Assembly: GCA_023257625.1 (NCBI GenBank) | Contig: JALRBW010000022.1 | Location: 23,868 to 87,867, forward strand | DNA length: 64,000 bases | Reading direction: 5' to 3' | Source of the DNA: Flavobacteriaceae bacterium | GTDB lineage: Bacteria > Bacteroidota > Bacteroidia > Flavobacteriales > Flavobacteriaceae | Shown here: one piece after another, positions 48,527 through 56,853 of the stretch | How positions within the stretch are numbered: the first letter of the stretch is position 1 | Layout of the letters: each line of letters starts with the position of its first letter | Translations under genes and position numbers: made by a program | The notes under the pieces: generated by a model | What the model was told of the DNA's origin: nothing | What the model saw: the letters and a program-made list of their open reading frames with translations, nothing else | Databases searched by the model: none

Positions 48527-49422
48527 ACTCCTTTATTCTAGAGAACGACCACCTACGTATAATTATACTAGATTACGGTGCCTTACTACATCAATTATGG
48601 ATAAAGGATAAGCATCAAAAGTGGATTAATATCGTAATGGGACTTGACACACCAAATGCCTATTTAACGGACACTTGGTCACGTGGAGCAGTGATAGGGC
48701 GTTTTGCTGGACGTTTAGAAAACCCAATTGCCATTGAACAACAACCCTTTTTTATTGAAAATCAAAACGGCGTAATGTTACACAGTGGTTCTGGTGGGTG
48801 GGGTACTAAAATTTGGAAAGTGCACAGCCATTCTGAGACAAAAATTTCTCTTTCCTATACTTGTCCCCATGGAACTACTGGTTTTCCGGGAACAGTCAAA
48901 GCAACTGTTACCTACCAACTTGAGGATTCCAATTTAATTCTTCATTACATCGCGCAAACTGATCAACCTACCCACATAAACCTTACAAATCATTCATATT
49001 TTAATTTAAACCCATCTGGAAAAATCGATTCACAAGAACTTATGATTGCGGCTGATGCAATTCTAGAATTAAAAAATAGTTTGGTTCCAACAGGAAACTC
49101 AATTAAGGTAGATCAAACCCCATATGATTTTAGAACTCCAAAAAAGATTGATACTCTTTCGCTAGACGATTATTTTGTTTTGAATAATAAAGCTTCGCTC
49201 TCTGCATCATTATATGCTATAGAAACTGGAATTTTGATGGAAACTTTTACTGATCAACCCGGAATTGTAATTTTTACCCCTCCACACTTTGAAGCAATTT
49301 GTTTTGAAACACAAAAATTTTCAAACACCCCAAACATAGATACTTTCCCAAGCACATTAGTAGATCCAGAGGAACCCTATATCCAAAAAACTAAATTTAA
49401 ATTTTCGGTTCCATCCTTGTGA
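48523..49422 (+). CDS. galM: Aldose 1-epimerase (mutarotase), TTG start
   Basis: GalM interconverts alpha and beta anomers of aldoses. The 299-residue protein shows the family pattern: IILDYGALLHQLWIKDK, VIGRFAGRLENP, HSGSGGWGTKIW, the catalytic LTNHSYFNLNPSGKIDSQEL histidine, and FTPPHFEAICFETQKFSNTPNIDTFPSTLVDPEEPY with the glutamate. No ATG fits. TTG at 48523 forms a TTGA overlap with the msrA stop, which supports a coupled non-ATG start. It has no signal peptide. Confidence 0.9.
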   Translation: MNSFILENDHLRIIILDYGALLHQLWIKDKHQKWINIVMGLDTPNAYLTDTWSRGAVIGRFAGRLENPIAIEQQPFFIENQNGVMLHSGSGGWGTKIWKVHSHSETKISLSYTCPHGTTGFPGTVKATVTYQLEDSNLILHYIAQTDQPTHINLTNHSYFNLNPSGKIDSQELMIAADAILELKNSLVPTGNSIKVDQTPYDFRTPKKIDTLSLDDYFVLNNKASLSASLYAIETGILMETFTDQPGIVIFTPPHFEAICFETQKFSNTPNIDTFPSTLVDPEEPYIQKTKFKFSVPSL

Positions 49423-49969
49423 TCAACCAATACCATAGAGAATGAAATACATTTCCGATAGTTGCTCCTACCAATGCTCCAATTAGAATATCTAAAGGGA
49501 AATGGACTCCAATGTATACTCTACTGTAAGCAATTAATGCTGCTATAAGAAATAGAATAAGAACCTTTTTTTTTAAAAAAGGTTTTAATAAATGAGAATA
49601 AAAAACAGCCAAAGCAAATGAATTTGACGCGTGACCTGAAAAAAATCCAAAACGATTGCCGCAGGTAGACTTTACCATCCGAACTAAGGCCATGACTTCC
49701 TCATCATAGCAAGGGCGTAAACGTGCTACAGAGGATTTAACAAAATTGGTGAATTGATCTGTACATAAAACCAAAATTCCAGTAAATACAAGTAAGATCA
49801 ACCCTGATTTCCAATTCGTTTTATAAATGAAGAATAGCCATAATAGTAAATAGAGGATAACATTTGATGCACGATGGGTCATCATCATCCAAAACCAATC
49901 AAAAGGTGGTGAACCCAACCCATTGAGCCATAGAAATAAAGCTTTATCTATTTCAATAAGCGCCTCCAT
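49397..49969 (-). CDS. PAP2-superfamily membrane phosphatase
   Basis: This 190-residue integral membrane protein has the three PAP2 motifs: KSSVARLRPCYDE (around 83), GFFSGHASNSFAL (around 113) and SRVYIGVHFPLDILIG (around 150). It contains about five hydrophobic helices. Likely substrates are undecaprenyl diphosphate or phosphatidyl phosphates. It is the last gene of a minus-strand run and overlaps galM convergently by 26 bp. Confidence 0.9.
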   Translation of the reverse strand: MEALIEIDKALFLWLNGLGSPPFDWFWMMMTHRASNVILYLLLWLFFIYKTNWKSGLILLVFTGILVLCTDQFTNFVKSSVARLRPCYDEEVMALVRMVKSTCGNRFGFFSGHASNSFALAVFYSHLLKPFLKKKVLILFLIAALIAYSRVYIGVHFPLDILIGALVGATIGNVFHSLWYWLITRMEPKI

Positions 49970-50193
49970 TAATCAAGTGCCTCCATTTCCCTATCATAAA
50001 AGTCAAACGCTTCTTGAATTAAAGATTCTGCTTCGATTTTAAGTGTTTCTTCATCCTCAGGATCAAATTCTTCCATCCAATGTACATCATCATTAGCAAC
50101 ATTAAGAACGAATCTTGGATATTCGGTGTGAACTACATACAAATCAACTTCTGAAGCTGAAGTGTCTGCTAATAAAAATTTAGGAAGTTCCAT
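49969..50193 (-). CDS. Small acidic protein of unknown function
   Basis: The 74-residue product is strongly acidic (MEEFDPEDEETLKIEAESLIQEAFDFYDREMEALD) with a short beta-like N-terminal half (LYVVHTEYPRFVLNVAND). No motif is recognised. It overlaps MATE by 14 bp upstream and PAP2 by 1 bp downstream, so it is translationally coupled to both. Such tight packing argues that it is a true gene. Confidence 0.75.
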   Translation of the reverse strand: MELPKFLLADTSASEVDLYVVHTEYPRFVLNVANDDVHWMEEFDPEDEETLKIEAESLIQEAFDFYDREMEALD

Positions 50194-51568
50194 AGTCTTG
50201 AATTATCATTTTTTTTGTGAGGTGATGAAAACGTAAAAATAGTAATAGTGCCGAAGAAAACAATCCTGATAACAATCCAATCCAAATCCCCGTTGCACCT
50301 AATGAAGTGTGTATCCCTAAATAATAAGAAATTGGGAATCCAAAAAGACCATATGAAAAAAAAGTGATCCAAGCGGGCAAATTAACATCTTGAATACCAC
50401 GTAGTGCCCCTAACACAACTGCTTGTAGGCCATCAAATATTTGAAAAAAACCGGATATAATAAGTAGGGTAGATGCCATTTCAACCACTTCTAGTACATC
50501 TGTAAGTTGAAGGGGGTTCGATTGATCTAAATAAATCCAAGGTAGGAGATTATTAGCCATTAAAAAGAATAGACAAAATCCTACATCAAAAATAAATATG
50601 AGTAAAAATATGGAATGTGCAATGCGTCGAAGGTTGATAAAATCCCTTCTCCCCTTTTGATTTCCTACTCGAATCATTGCTGTAACCCCTAGCCCTAATG
50701 CAAACATAAAGGTCATTGAAGAAAGATTGAGTGCAATTTGATTAGCCGCCTGTGGATTCTTTCCTAGAAAACCCGACAACCAAATTGCAGAAGTAAAAAA
50801 AATGACTTCAAAAAACATCTGTAGGGCTGACGGAAAACCAAGTCGAATTATTTTTTTAAAAAGTGAAAGAATGGGTTTTTTGAATATTAATTTTTGAGAA
50901 TATTGGGCAAACTCTTTTCGTAATCGAACATAAATTGCCATAAATAAAAGCATTGAACATCTTGCAACTAAACTCCCTATTGCAGCTCCTTCAACACCCA
51001 TTTTTGGGAATATCCAAAAACCGAAAATGAGTACATAATTTAATAATACATTAATGCCATTGGCAAGTAAAGTAGCATACATTGCAGGGCGTGTATAAGA
51101 AAGTCCTTCCGAAAACTGTTTAAATCCTTGAAAGGCAACTAGGGGGATTAAAGATAAAGCAACCCATTGTAAGTAAGGATAGGCTAATTCCACTACTTCT
51201 TCAGGTTGTCCCATTTGAAAAAGTAATGGTTTACTTAATAAAACTGCTACAGATAAAAAAACTCCTAAAACAGTGCATAAAATCAAACCGTGTGTAAATA
51301 CGTTTCGGCCTTCTGAGATATTTTTTGCGCCATCGGTTTCAGCCATTAATGGAGTAATTGCAGTTGAAAATCCTATGCCTAGAGACATGGCGACAAAGAA
51401 AAAGCTATTCCCTAAAGATACCGCAGCCAACTCAGCGGTACCGAGTTGCCCAACCATTATATTATCAACTAATTGGACAAATGTATGACCTAACAATCCT
51501 ACTATTACAGGATAAGCAAGACGTAAATTATAGCGAAACTCTTGGGTATATTGAGATAGGGCAATCAT
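50180..51568 (-). CDS. MATE family efflux transporter
   Basis: This is a 462-residue protein with about twelve membrane helices. The N-terminal signature region LAYPVIVGLLGHTFVQLVDNIMVGQLGTAELAAVSLGNSFFF and the mirrored second half (LGFPSALQMFFEVIFFTSAIWLSGFLGKNPQAANQIALNLSSMTF) are typical of NorM/MATE. It exports cationic compounds in exchange for Na+ or H+; the substrate is unknown. It lies 12 bp after the M28 peptidase gene. Confidence 0.94.
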   Translation of the reverse strand: MIALSQYTQEFRYNLRLAYPVIVGLLGHTFVQLVDNIMVGQLGTAELAAVSLGNSFFFVAMSLGIGFSTAITPLMAETDGAKNISEGRNVFTHGLILCTVLGVFLSVAVLLSKPLLFQMGQPEEVVELAYPYLQWVALSLIPLVAFQGFKQFSEGLSYTRPAMYATLLANGINVLLNYVLIFGFWIFPKMGVEGAAIGSLVARCSMLLFMAIYVRLRKEFAQYSQKLIFKKPILSLFKKIIRLGFPSALQMFFEVIFFTSAIWLSGFLGKNPQAANQIALNLSSMTFMFALGLGVTAMIRVGNQKGRRDFINLRRIAHSIFLLIFIFDVGFCLFFLMANNLLPWIYLDQSNPLQLTDVLEVVEMASTLLIISGFFQIFDGLQAVVLGALRGIQDVNLPAWITFFSYGLFGFPISYYLGIHTSLGATGIWIGLLSGLFSSALLLFLRFHHLTKKMIIQDYGTS

Positions 51569-51580
51569 AGAAATAAATAC

Positions 51581-52954
51581 TTAAAATCCGTATTGATCAA
51601 CCAAGTAGATTAAGCTAGTCATGGCCGCGGTTCCCAACTCTAATTCTCGCTTGTTAATTGCATCAAAAGTATCATTGGCTGCATGATGATAATCAAAATA
51701 ACGTTGAGAATCTGGCCTTAACCCTGAAAGCACTATTTTACCGTCGCGGAGAGGACCAATATCAGCTCCTCCACCACCCAATTCTAGACGATCAATCATA
51801 TAAGGTTTAAATAGGGCTTCCCATGATTTGATTTTATCAAATTGATCTGGATTAGCTTGAAAACCAAATCCCCTAGGCGTAAAACCACCTGCATCTGACT
51901 CAAGAGCAAATATGTGATATTCATTGTTTTTTTGAGCGATTTCAGCGTATTTAAGACCTCCACGCAAACCATTCTCTTCATTCATAAATAACACAACGCG
52001 AAGTGTACGCTTTGGCCGGTAATTCATTTTTTTTAAAAGGTGAAGTACATCCATAGATTGAACTACACCTGCACCATCGTCATGTGATCCATCACCCAAA
52101 TCCCATGAATCTAAATGCCCCCCTACAACAATTATTTCATCTGGGAATTCACTTCCCTTGATTTCGCCAATGACATTATGAGAACGAACATCAGGAAAGT
52201 TTTTGCAGTCTTGTTTTAGAAAAAACAAAACATCTTTATTTAGAGATAACATAGAACTCAACAATTGCGCTCCGTTAGTACTTATTGCTGCTGCAGGAAT
52301 TCGCATTTTTAAAGGTAAATCTCCATAATTCATAGAACCTGTGTGAGGAAAATCATCCATTCTCAAATTCATAGAACGAACAATTACTCCTACTGCACCT
52401 AAACGGGCTGCTTTTTCAGCTCCTCTTGATCGTTGATCGACAGATTTTGAATAGGCTTCAAAGGTATTAATCAGTACGGCAGGCATGGGACGATTGTAAA
52501 ATACAAATTTACCTTTTACATTTTCTTCACCCAAAGCTTCTAATTCCTCAAAAGATTGGACTTCAACAACCTTTGCACGTAACCCAGAAGCTGGTGTAGC
52601 TATTGACCCCCCTAAGGCACAAACTGGTACATTCATACTCATACCTGGTCCGGTAATAATACTTGCATATTCAAAAGTTCCTCTTACCCACTTAGGCACC
52701 ATTACTTCTTGAAGATAAACCCGATCAAGACCTAAAGCTTCTAGTTCTTCTTTTCCCCATTGAACCGCCCGTTCTGCATTAAGTGAGCCAGATAAGCGAG
52801 CACCAATTTGATTTGATAATTGATCCAACCAATCATAAGATTTTCCTTGGGTTAGTGCCGCTTGATAAATGTCGCTTAACTGCTGTTCATCTTGTTTTGA
52901 TTGTCCAATAATGATTTGTGATAGCAGTAAGAAAAACAAAAATAAACGACTCAT
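51581..52954 (-). CDS. Secreted M28-family zinc peptidase
   Basis: This 457-residue exported peptidase has a signal peptide (MSRLFLFFLLLSQIIIGQS), an inserted PA-type region (around 120-230), and the M28 zinc site: VVGGHLDSWDLGDGSHDDGAGV (His and bridging Asp, around 280), MNEENGLRGGLKYA (catalytic and metal glutamates), ESDAGGFTP, and YHHAANDTFDAI near the end. It resembles carboxypeptidase Q/aminopeptidase types. It is placed 30 bp after the response regulator gene in the same direction. Confidence 0.92.
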   Translation of the reverse strand: MSRLFLFFLLLSQIIIGQSKQDEQQLSDIYQAALTQGKSYDWLDQLSNQIGARLSGSLNAERAVQWGKEELEALGLDRVYLQEVMVPKWVRGTFEYASIITGPGMSMNVPVCALGGSIATPASGLRAKVVEVQSFEELEALGEENVKGKFVFYNRPMPAVLINTFEAYSKSVDQRSRGAEKAARLGAVGVIVRSMNLRMDDFPHTGSMNYGDLPLKMRIPAAAISTNGAQLLSSMLSLNKDVLFFLKQDCKNFPDVRSHNVIGEIKGSEFPDEIIVVGGHLDSWDLGDGSHDDGAGVVQSMDVLHLLKKMNYRPKRTLRVVLFMNEENGLRGGLKYAEIAQKNNEYHIFALESDAGGFTPRGFGFQANPDQFDKIKSWEALFKPYMIDRLELGGGGADIGPLRDGKIVLSGLRPDSQRYFDYHHAANDTFDAINKRELELGTAAMTSLIYLVDQYGF

Positions 52955-52984
52955 TTGATATAATATTAGTTTTAATTCTACCTT

Positions 52985-54148
52985 TTATTTAGGTGCAAAT
53001 TGTTTGATGTTGTCATCGCTTATCGGATTATCACCTAAAATCAATAAACGTTCAATAACATTACGTAATTCACGAATATTACCAGTCCATGGGTATTGAC
53101 TCAAAGTTGCTAAAGCATCTTCAGTAAAAACTTTTCGTTCAACCCCTTGCTCAGAAGCTATTAATTCAACAAAATGACTAGTTAAAATGGGTATGTCTTC
53201 TTTACGTTGTCCCAAAGAAGGAACATGAATTAAAATTACGGCTAAGCGGTGATATAAATCTTCCCTAAAACGTCCTTCTTTGATTTCTTTCTGCAAGTCT
53301 TTATTGGTAGCCGCTATTACACGAACATCAACAGTTATATCTTTTTCACTGCCCACACGTTGTACTTTATTTTCTTGAAGCGCCCGAAGTACTTTGGCTT
53401 GCGCAGCTAAACTCATATCTGCAATTTCATCTAAAAAAAGTGTGCCCTTGTCTGCAACTTCAAATTTTCCAGAGCGATCTTTAATGGCAGTAGTAAAAGC
53501 CCCTTTTATATGTCCAAAAAGCTCACTTTCAATAAGTTCAGTTGGAATGGCAGCACAATTCACCTCTACAAAAGGTGCTTTCTTTCTTCCACTTTTCTGA
53601 TGCAACTGATGCGCTACTAGTTCTTTTCCTGTACCGTTTTCACCTGTAATTAAAACACGTGCGTCTGTGGGAGCAACTTTTTCAATCATTTTTAAAACAT
53701 TGAGAATGGCCTCGCTTTCACCAATGATCTTGTATTTTTGCTCTACCTTACGCTTAAGGATTTTATTTTCTTTTCGTAATGTTTTATTTTCTAAAGCGTG
53801 GCTTATAGAGGTAAGCAATCGATTTAAATCAGGAGGTTTTGAAATAAAATCATAGGCACCGTGTTTCATCGCGTCCACAGCCGTATCTACATTCCCATGA
53901 CCTGTTAACATAATGAAAGGAAGAACTAAACCCTCTTCTTTTGATTTTTTTAGCACTTCTATGCCATCCATTTTAGGCATTTTGATATCACATAAAACCA
54001 AATCAAAATTTTCTTTAGTGAGTAGATCAAAACCTATTTTTCCGTCCTCTGCTTCTGTTACTTCGAAATCAGTGTTTTGTTCTGTCAAAATTCGAGATAA
54101 AACACGTCGAATAGGCTCTTCATCCTCAATAAGTAGAATTTTTGTCAT
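52985..54148 (-). CDS. NtrC-like response regulator without DNA-binding domain
   Basis: The 387-residue protein has a receiver domain with Asp54 (LVLCDIKMPKMDG) and a lysine in FISKPPD, a linker, and a sigma-54-type AAA+ domain: Walker A TGENGTGKELVA, FGHIKGAFTTAIKDRSG near 215, Walker B GTLFLDEIADM. It ends at ...RLLILGDNPISDDNIKQFAPK, so the usual Fis-type helix-turn-helix is absent. The GAFTGA loop that contacts sigma-54 reads GAFTTA. Its start overlaps the stop of the MscS gene (ATGA at 54145-54148). No histidine kinase is nearby. Confidence 0.9.
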   Translation of the reverse strand: MTKILLIEDEEPIRRVLSRILTEQNTDFEVTEAEDGKIGFDLLTKENFDLVLCDIKMPKMDGIEVLKKSKEEGLVLPFIMLTGHGNVDTAVDAMKHGAYDFISKPPDLNRLLTSISHALENKTLRKENKILKRKVEQKYKIIGESEAILNVLKMIEKVAPTDARVLITGENGTGKELVAHQLHQKSGRKKAPFVEVNCAAIPTELIESELFGHIKGAFTTAIKDRSGKFEVADKGTLFLDEIADMSLAAQAKVLRALQENKVQRVGSEKDITVDVRVIAATNKDLQKEIKEGRFREDLYHRLAVILIHVPSLGQRKEDIPILTSHFVELIASEQGVERKVFTEDALATLSQYPWTGNIRELRNVIERLLILGDNPISDDNIKQFAPK

Positions 54149-54996
54149 TCTTTTATTGTTAGTGAATTAGCAAAATGAAGCGTTCGTTGAGGGAAAGGAA
54201 TTTCAATTCCTTCTTTTTTAAGGGCTTCAAAAATGGCAAATCGTAAATCGCTTTTAACCACATTTGATGCAAAACTACTGTTAATTCCAAAATATAATTG
54301 AAACAACAAAGCACTGTCAGCAAAATCTTCAAATAAAACAAAAGGCTCAGGGTCTTTTAGAATAATTTCATGCGCTTTAGCAACATCAATAAGTATTCTT
54401 TTCACCTTTTCAGGATCAGATTTATAGGAAACGCCTACTTGAACAAACTCTTTAGTAATTACACCATTTTCAGTCCAATTAAAAAGAATAGAAGTTAAAA
54501 ATTTATGATTTGGAATAATCAGAACTTTATTTTCACGGGTTACAGCACGTGTAGTTCTTAATTTAATATTTTCTACACGACCAACCTGACCATCAACTTC
54601 AATAATATCTCCAACATGAACTGATTGATCAACAAGAATAAAGATTCCAGAAATAATATCTTGAATAAAGGTTTGAAGTGCCAAACCCACACCAACTAAT
54701 AAAGCTGCAGCTGGCGCAAAAATTGAGGATAGATTAACCCCATTATTTTGCAATGTCAAAAGGATAACAATGGTATAAATGAAATAATTAAAAAATGAAA
54801 AAATACTTTTAAATTTTACCTTCGCATCGTTAGTCAATGTTCTATAAATCAATCTTTTAAATAATTTTAAAAAAATCGAAGTGATGACAAAAACAAAAAT
54901 TACGATTAGAATTGACTTGAGGGTAAATGAAATATTTTCACCAATAGTAAAGGTGTAGTTTAGAAAGTCAGAAACCTTTCGAATTATAGCTATCAT
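54145..54996 (-). CDS. MscS-family small mechanosensitive channel
   Basis: MscS channels open on membrane tension and release solutes during hypo-osmotic shock. The 283-residue protein has three N-terminal membrane helices (SILIVIFVFVITSIFLKLF; YFIYTIVILLTL; IFAPAAALLVGVGLALQTFIQDIISGIFIL), the last being the pore helix. The beta domain follows: VGDIIEVDGQVGRVENIKLRTTRAVTRENKVLIIPN. It is the first gene of a minus-strand run and is coupled to the response regulator. Confidence 0.93.
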   Translation of the reverse strand: MIAIIRKVSDFLNYTFTIGENISFTLKSILIVIFVFVITSIFLKLFKRLIYRTLTNDAKVKFKSIFSFFNYFIYTIVILLTLQNNGVNLSSIFAPAAALLVGVGLALQTFIQDIISGIFILVDQSVHVGDIIEVDGQVGRVENIKLRTTRAVTRENKVLIIPNHKFLTSILFNWTENGVITKEFVQVGVSYKSDPEKVKRILIDVAKAHEIILKDPEPFVLFEDFADSALLFQLYFGINSSFASNVVKSDLRFAIFEALKKEGIEIPFPQRTLHFANSLTIKE

Positions 54997-55026
54997 ATGG
55001 GAGGCAAGTTACTATAAAAAACAAAA

Positions 55027-55048
55027 CCCATCCTCGTTAAAGGATGGG
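55027..55048 (-). terminator. Distal terminator of the grpE-dnaJ operon
   Basis: A perfect 8-bp stem, CCCATCCT (55027-55034) with AGGATGGG (55041-55048), has a 6-nt loop. On the minus strand it is followed by TTTTGTTTTTT, so it ends transcripts coming from dnaJ. Confidence 0.85.
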
Positions 55049-55073
55049 AAAAAATTGCTATGAAAAAGAAAAA

Positions 55074-55099
55074 TAATACTAACAAGGTTGTTAGTATTA
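55074..55099 (-). terminator. Proximal palindromic terminator after dnaJ
   Basis: A 12-bp inverted repeat, TAATACTAACAA (55074-55085) with TTGTTAGTATTA (55088-55099), has only GG between its arms. On the minus strand TTTTTCTTTTTC follows. Together with the second hairpin about 25 bp on, it makes a tandem terminator. Confidence 0.75.
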
Positions 55100-55137
55100 A
55101 ATCAAATATATTAATATTTTTTAAATACAAAATATTT

Positions 55138-56247
55138 TTACGCAAACATATCTTTCACTTTTTCAAAAAAAGATTTATCAGATTTTTCTGGATTAGGCTT
55201 AAAATTTGCGTCTTCCAACATTTTTTCAAAAAATTGACGCTGTTCTTTGTTTAACGTTTTGGGTGTCCAAACGTTTATATGAACTAATAAATCACCTGTT
55301 CCATATCCATTTACACTAGGTAATCCTTTACCTCTTAGCCTAAGTGTTTTTCCAGATTGTATGCCCGGATCTAATTTAATTCGTGCTTTTCCTTCAACTA
55401 AAGAGAGCTCTTTGGAAATTCCAAGAGCTGCTTCAGCGATACTTATGTACAAATCATAATGTAAATGATTGCCTTCTCGAACAAACGTATCGTGTTGTAT
55501 TTCCTCAATTAATACTAGCAAGTCACCCGCAATACCATTTGCAGGAGCATCATTACCTTTACCACTAACTTTGAGTTGCATCCCTTCTTCTACACCGGCT
55601 GGAATTTTTATAGAAACTGTCTCTTCTTTTTTAATCATTCCTTGGGGATCAGAACCCGAAGGGCGATGTAAGATATTTTGTCCACTTCCTCCACAGTTAG
55701 TACAGACTGCAGAAGTTTGCATTCGACCCAAAATTGTATTGGCAATTTTAATAACCTGTCCTTTACCATTACATGTAGAACAAGTACCGTATTTTACCCC
55801 TGGTGCTTGAACTTTTCGAGGAACTTTTATTTTTTTATCAACTCCTGCAGCAATTTCTTCAAGTGTTAATTTAACTCGAATACGCATATCAGATCCTTTT
55901 GATCGACGTTGCCCCCCTGAAAAACCACCTCCAAATCCTCCGCCGAAAGCACTACCAAAAATATCTCCAAATTGGCTGAATATATCTTCCATATTCATGC
56001 TGCCACCTCTAAAGCCACCACCACCTTCAAATGCAGCATGGCCAAATTGATCATATTGAGCTCTTTTTTCTTCGTTCCCTAAAATCTCATAAGCCTCAGC
56101 TGCCTTTTTAAAATTTGCTTCTGCATTTTTATCACCCGGATTTTTATCGGGATGGTATTCTATTGCTTTTTTTCTGTAAGCTTTTTTTATTTCAGCTCCA
56201 GATGCCCCTTTTGTAATACCTAAAATGTCGTAGTAATCTTCTTTCAT
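55138..56247 (-). CDS. dnaJ: Chaperone DnaJ with two-motif zinc finger
   Basis: DnaJ stimulates DnaK ATPase and delivers clients. The 369-residue protein has a J domain (HPD motif in AIEYHPDKNPGD), a Gly/Phe-rich linker (GGGFRGG...FGGGFGGGFSGG), and a C-terminal substrate domain. The central zinc region has only two CxxCxGxG motifs, CSTCNGKG and CTNCGGSG, separated by about 20 residues, rather than the standard four, so it should hold one zinc ion. It follows grpE by 2 bp. Confidence 0.96.
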   Translation of the reverse strand: MKEDYYDILGITKGASGAEIKKAYRKKAIEYHPDKNPGDKNAEANFKKAAEAYEILGNEEKRAQYDQFGHAAFEGGGGFRGGSMNMEDIFSQFGDIFGSAFGGGFGGGFSGGQRRSKGSDMRIRVKLTLEEIAAGVDKKIKVPRKVQAPGVKYGTCSTCNGKGQVIKIANTILGRMQTSAVCTNCGGSGQNILHRPSGSDPQGMIKKEETVSIKIPAGVEEGMQLKVSGKGNDAPANGIAGDLLVLIEEIQHDTFVREGNHLHYDLYISIAEAALGISKELSLVEGKARIKLDPGIQSGKTLRLRGKGLPSVNGYGTGDLLVHINVWTPKTLNKEQRQFFEKMLEDANFKPNPEKSDKSFFEKVKDMFA

Positions 56248-56249
56248 AA

Positions 56250-56783
56250 TTATTGCCCTACAACTACTTTAGGATAGCGGATAATTCTTTCACCCAATTG
56301 ATACCCTATTTCAATAACATCAATTATTTTTCCTTTATCTGCTTCTGAAGGGGCTGGAATTTGGGTAATAGCCTCATGTATTTCAGGATTAAAAACATCT
56401 CCTACTTTAGTAAGCGTAGTTTGTAAACCATTTGCTTTAAGGATATCTGAAAATTTAGAGAAAATCAACTTAAATCCTTCAATATCTTGAGGTTGTATTC
56501 CTTTTTCTATTTGTTGTTGGGCGCGTTGGATATCATCTAGCACAGGAATCATTGCCGTCATCACTTCCTGATTTGCCGTTTTAAATAATTCTATACGTTC
56601 TTTGGCTGTTCGTTTTTTATAATTTTCAAATTCTGCAAAAAGACGTAAAAAATTTTCTTTTTCTTTTTCTATAGAAGCCAGTAACTCTTCTATTTTACCT
56701 TTTCCACTAGGTTTGGTTTTATTAGGTTTTTTAGATTTGTTTTTTTCTTCTGAAATGGGTGTTGAAGTATCAGTTTTTTTCAC
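56250..56783 (-). CDS. grpE: Nucleotide exchange factor GrpE (GTG start)
   Basis: GrpE releases ADP from DnaK. The 177-residue protein has a charged, lysine-rich start, a long coiled-coil helix (KIEELLASIEKEKENFLRLFAEFENYKKRTAKE) and the C-terminal beta domain FNPEIHEAITQIPAPSEADKGKIIDVIEIGYQLGERIIRYPKVVVGQ. The start is GTG at 56783; no ATG occurs before the coiled coil. It forms an operon with dnaJ. Confidence 0.94.
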   Translation of the reverse strand: MKKTDTSTPISEEKNKSKKPNKTKPSGKGKIEELLASIEKEKENFLRLFAEFENYKKRTAKERIELFKTANQEVMTAMIPVLDDIQRAQQQIEKGIQPQDIEGFKLIFSKFSDILKANGLQTTLTKVGDVFNPEIHEAITQIPAPSEADKGKIIDVIEIGYQLGERIIRYPKVVVGQ

Positions 56784-56833
56784 GGTATTGAATTATTAAA
56801 GTACTAATATTACAAAAGTGTTGCCATAATCAA

Positions 56834-56850
56834 AAAATGTCAAAATGTCA
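56834..56850 (-). promoter_or_regulatory. Tandem TGACA repeats upstream of grpE
   Basis: On the minus strand two copies of TGACATTTT occur with an 8-bp period (TGTCA at 56838-56842 and 56846-56850 on the plus strand). They are about 55-67 bp before the grpE GTG. Similar TGACA/TGTCA boxes lie upstream of dnaK, suggesting a shared heat-shock signal. Confidence 0.4.
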
Positions 56851-56853
56851 CAT

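Noticed and set aside
55060..55254. 64-aa plus-strand frame rich in Lys and Phe over the dnaJ end
   Set aside because: It lies across the dnaJ 3' end and its terminators on the opposite strand; its composition reflects AT-rich DNA rather than a protein.
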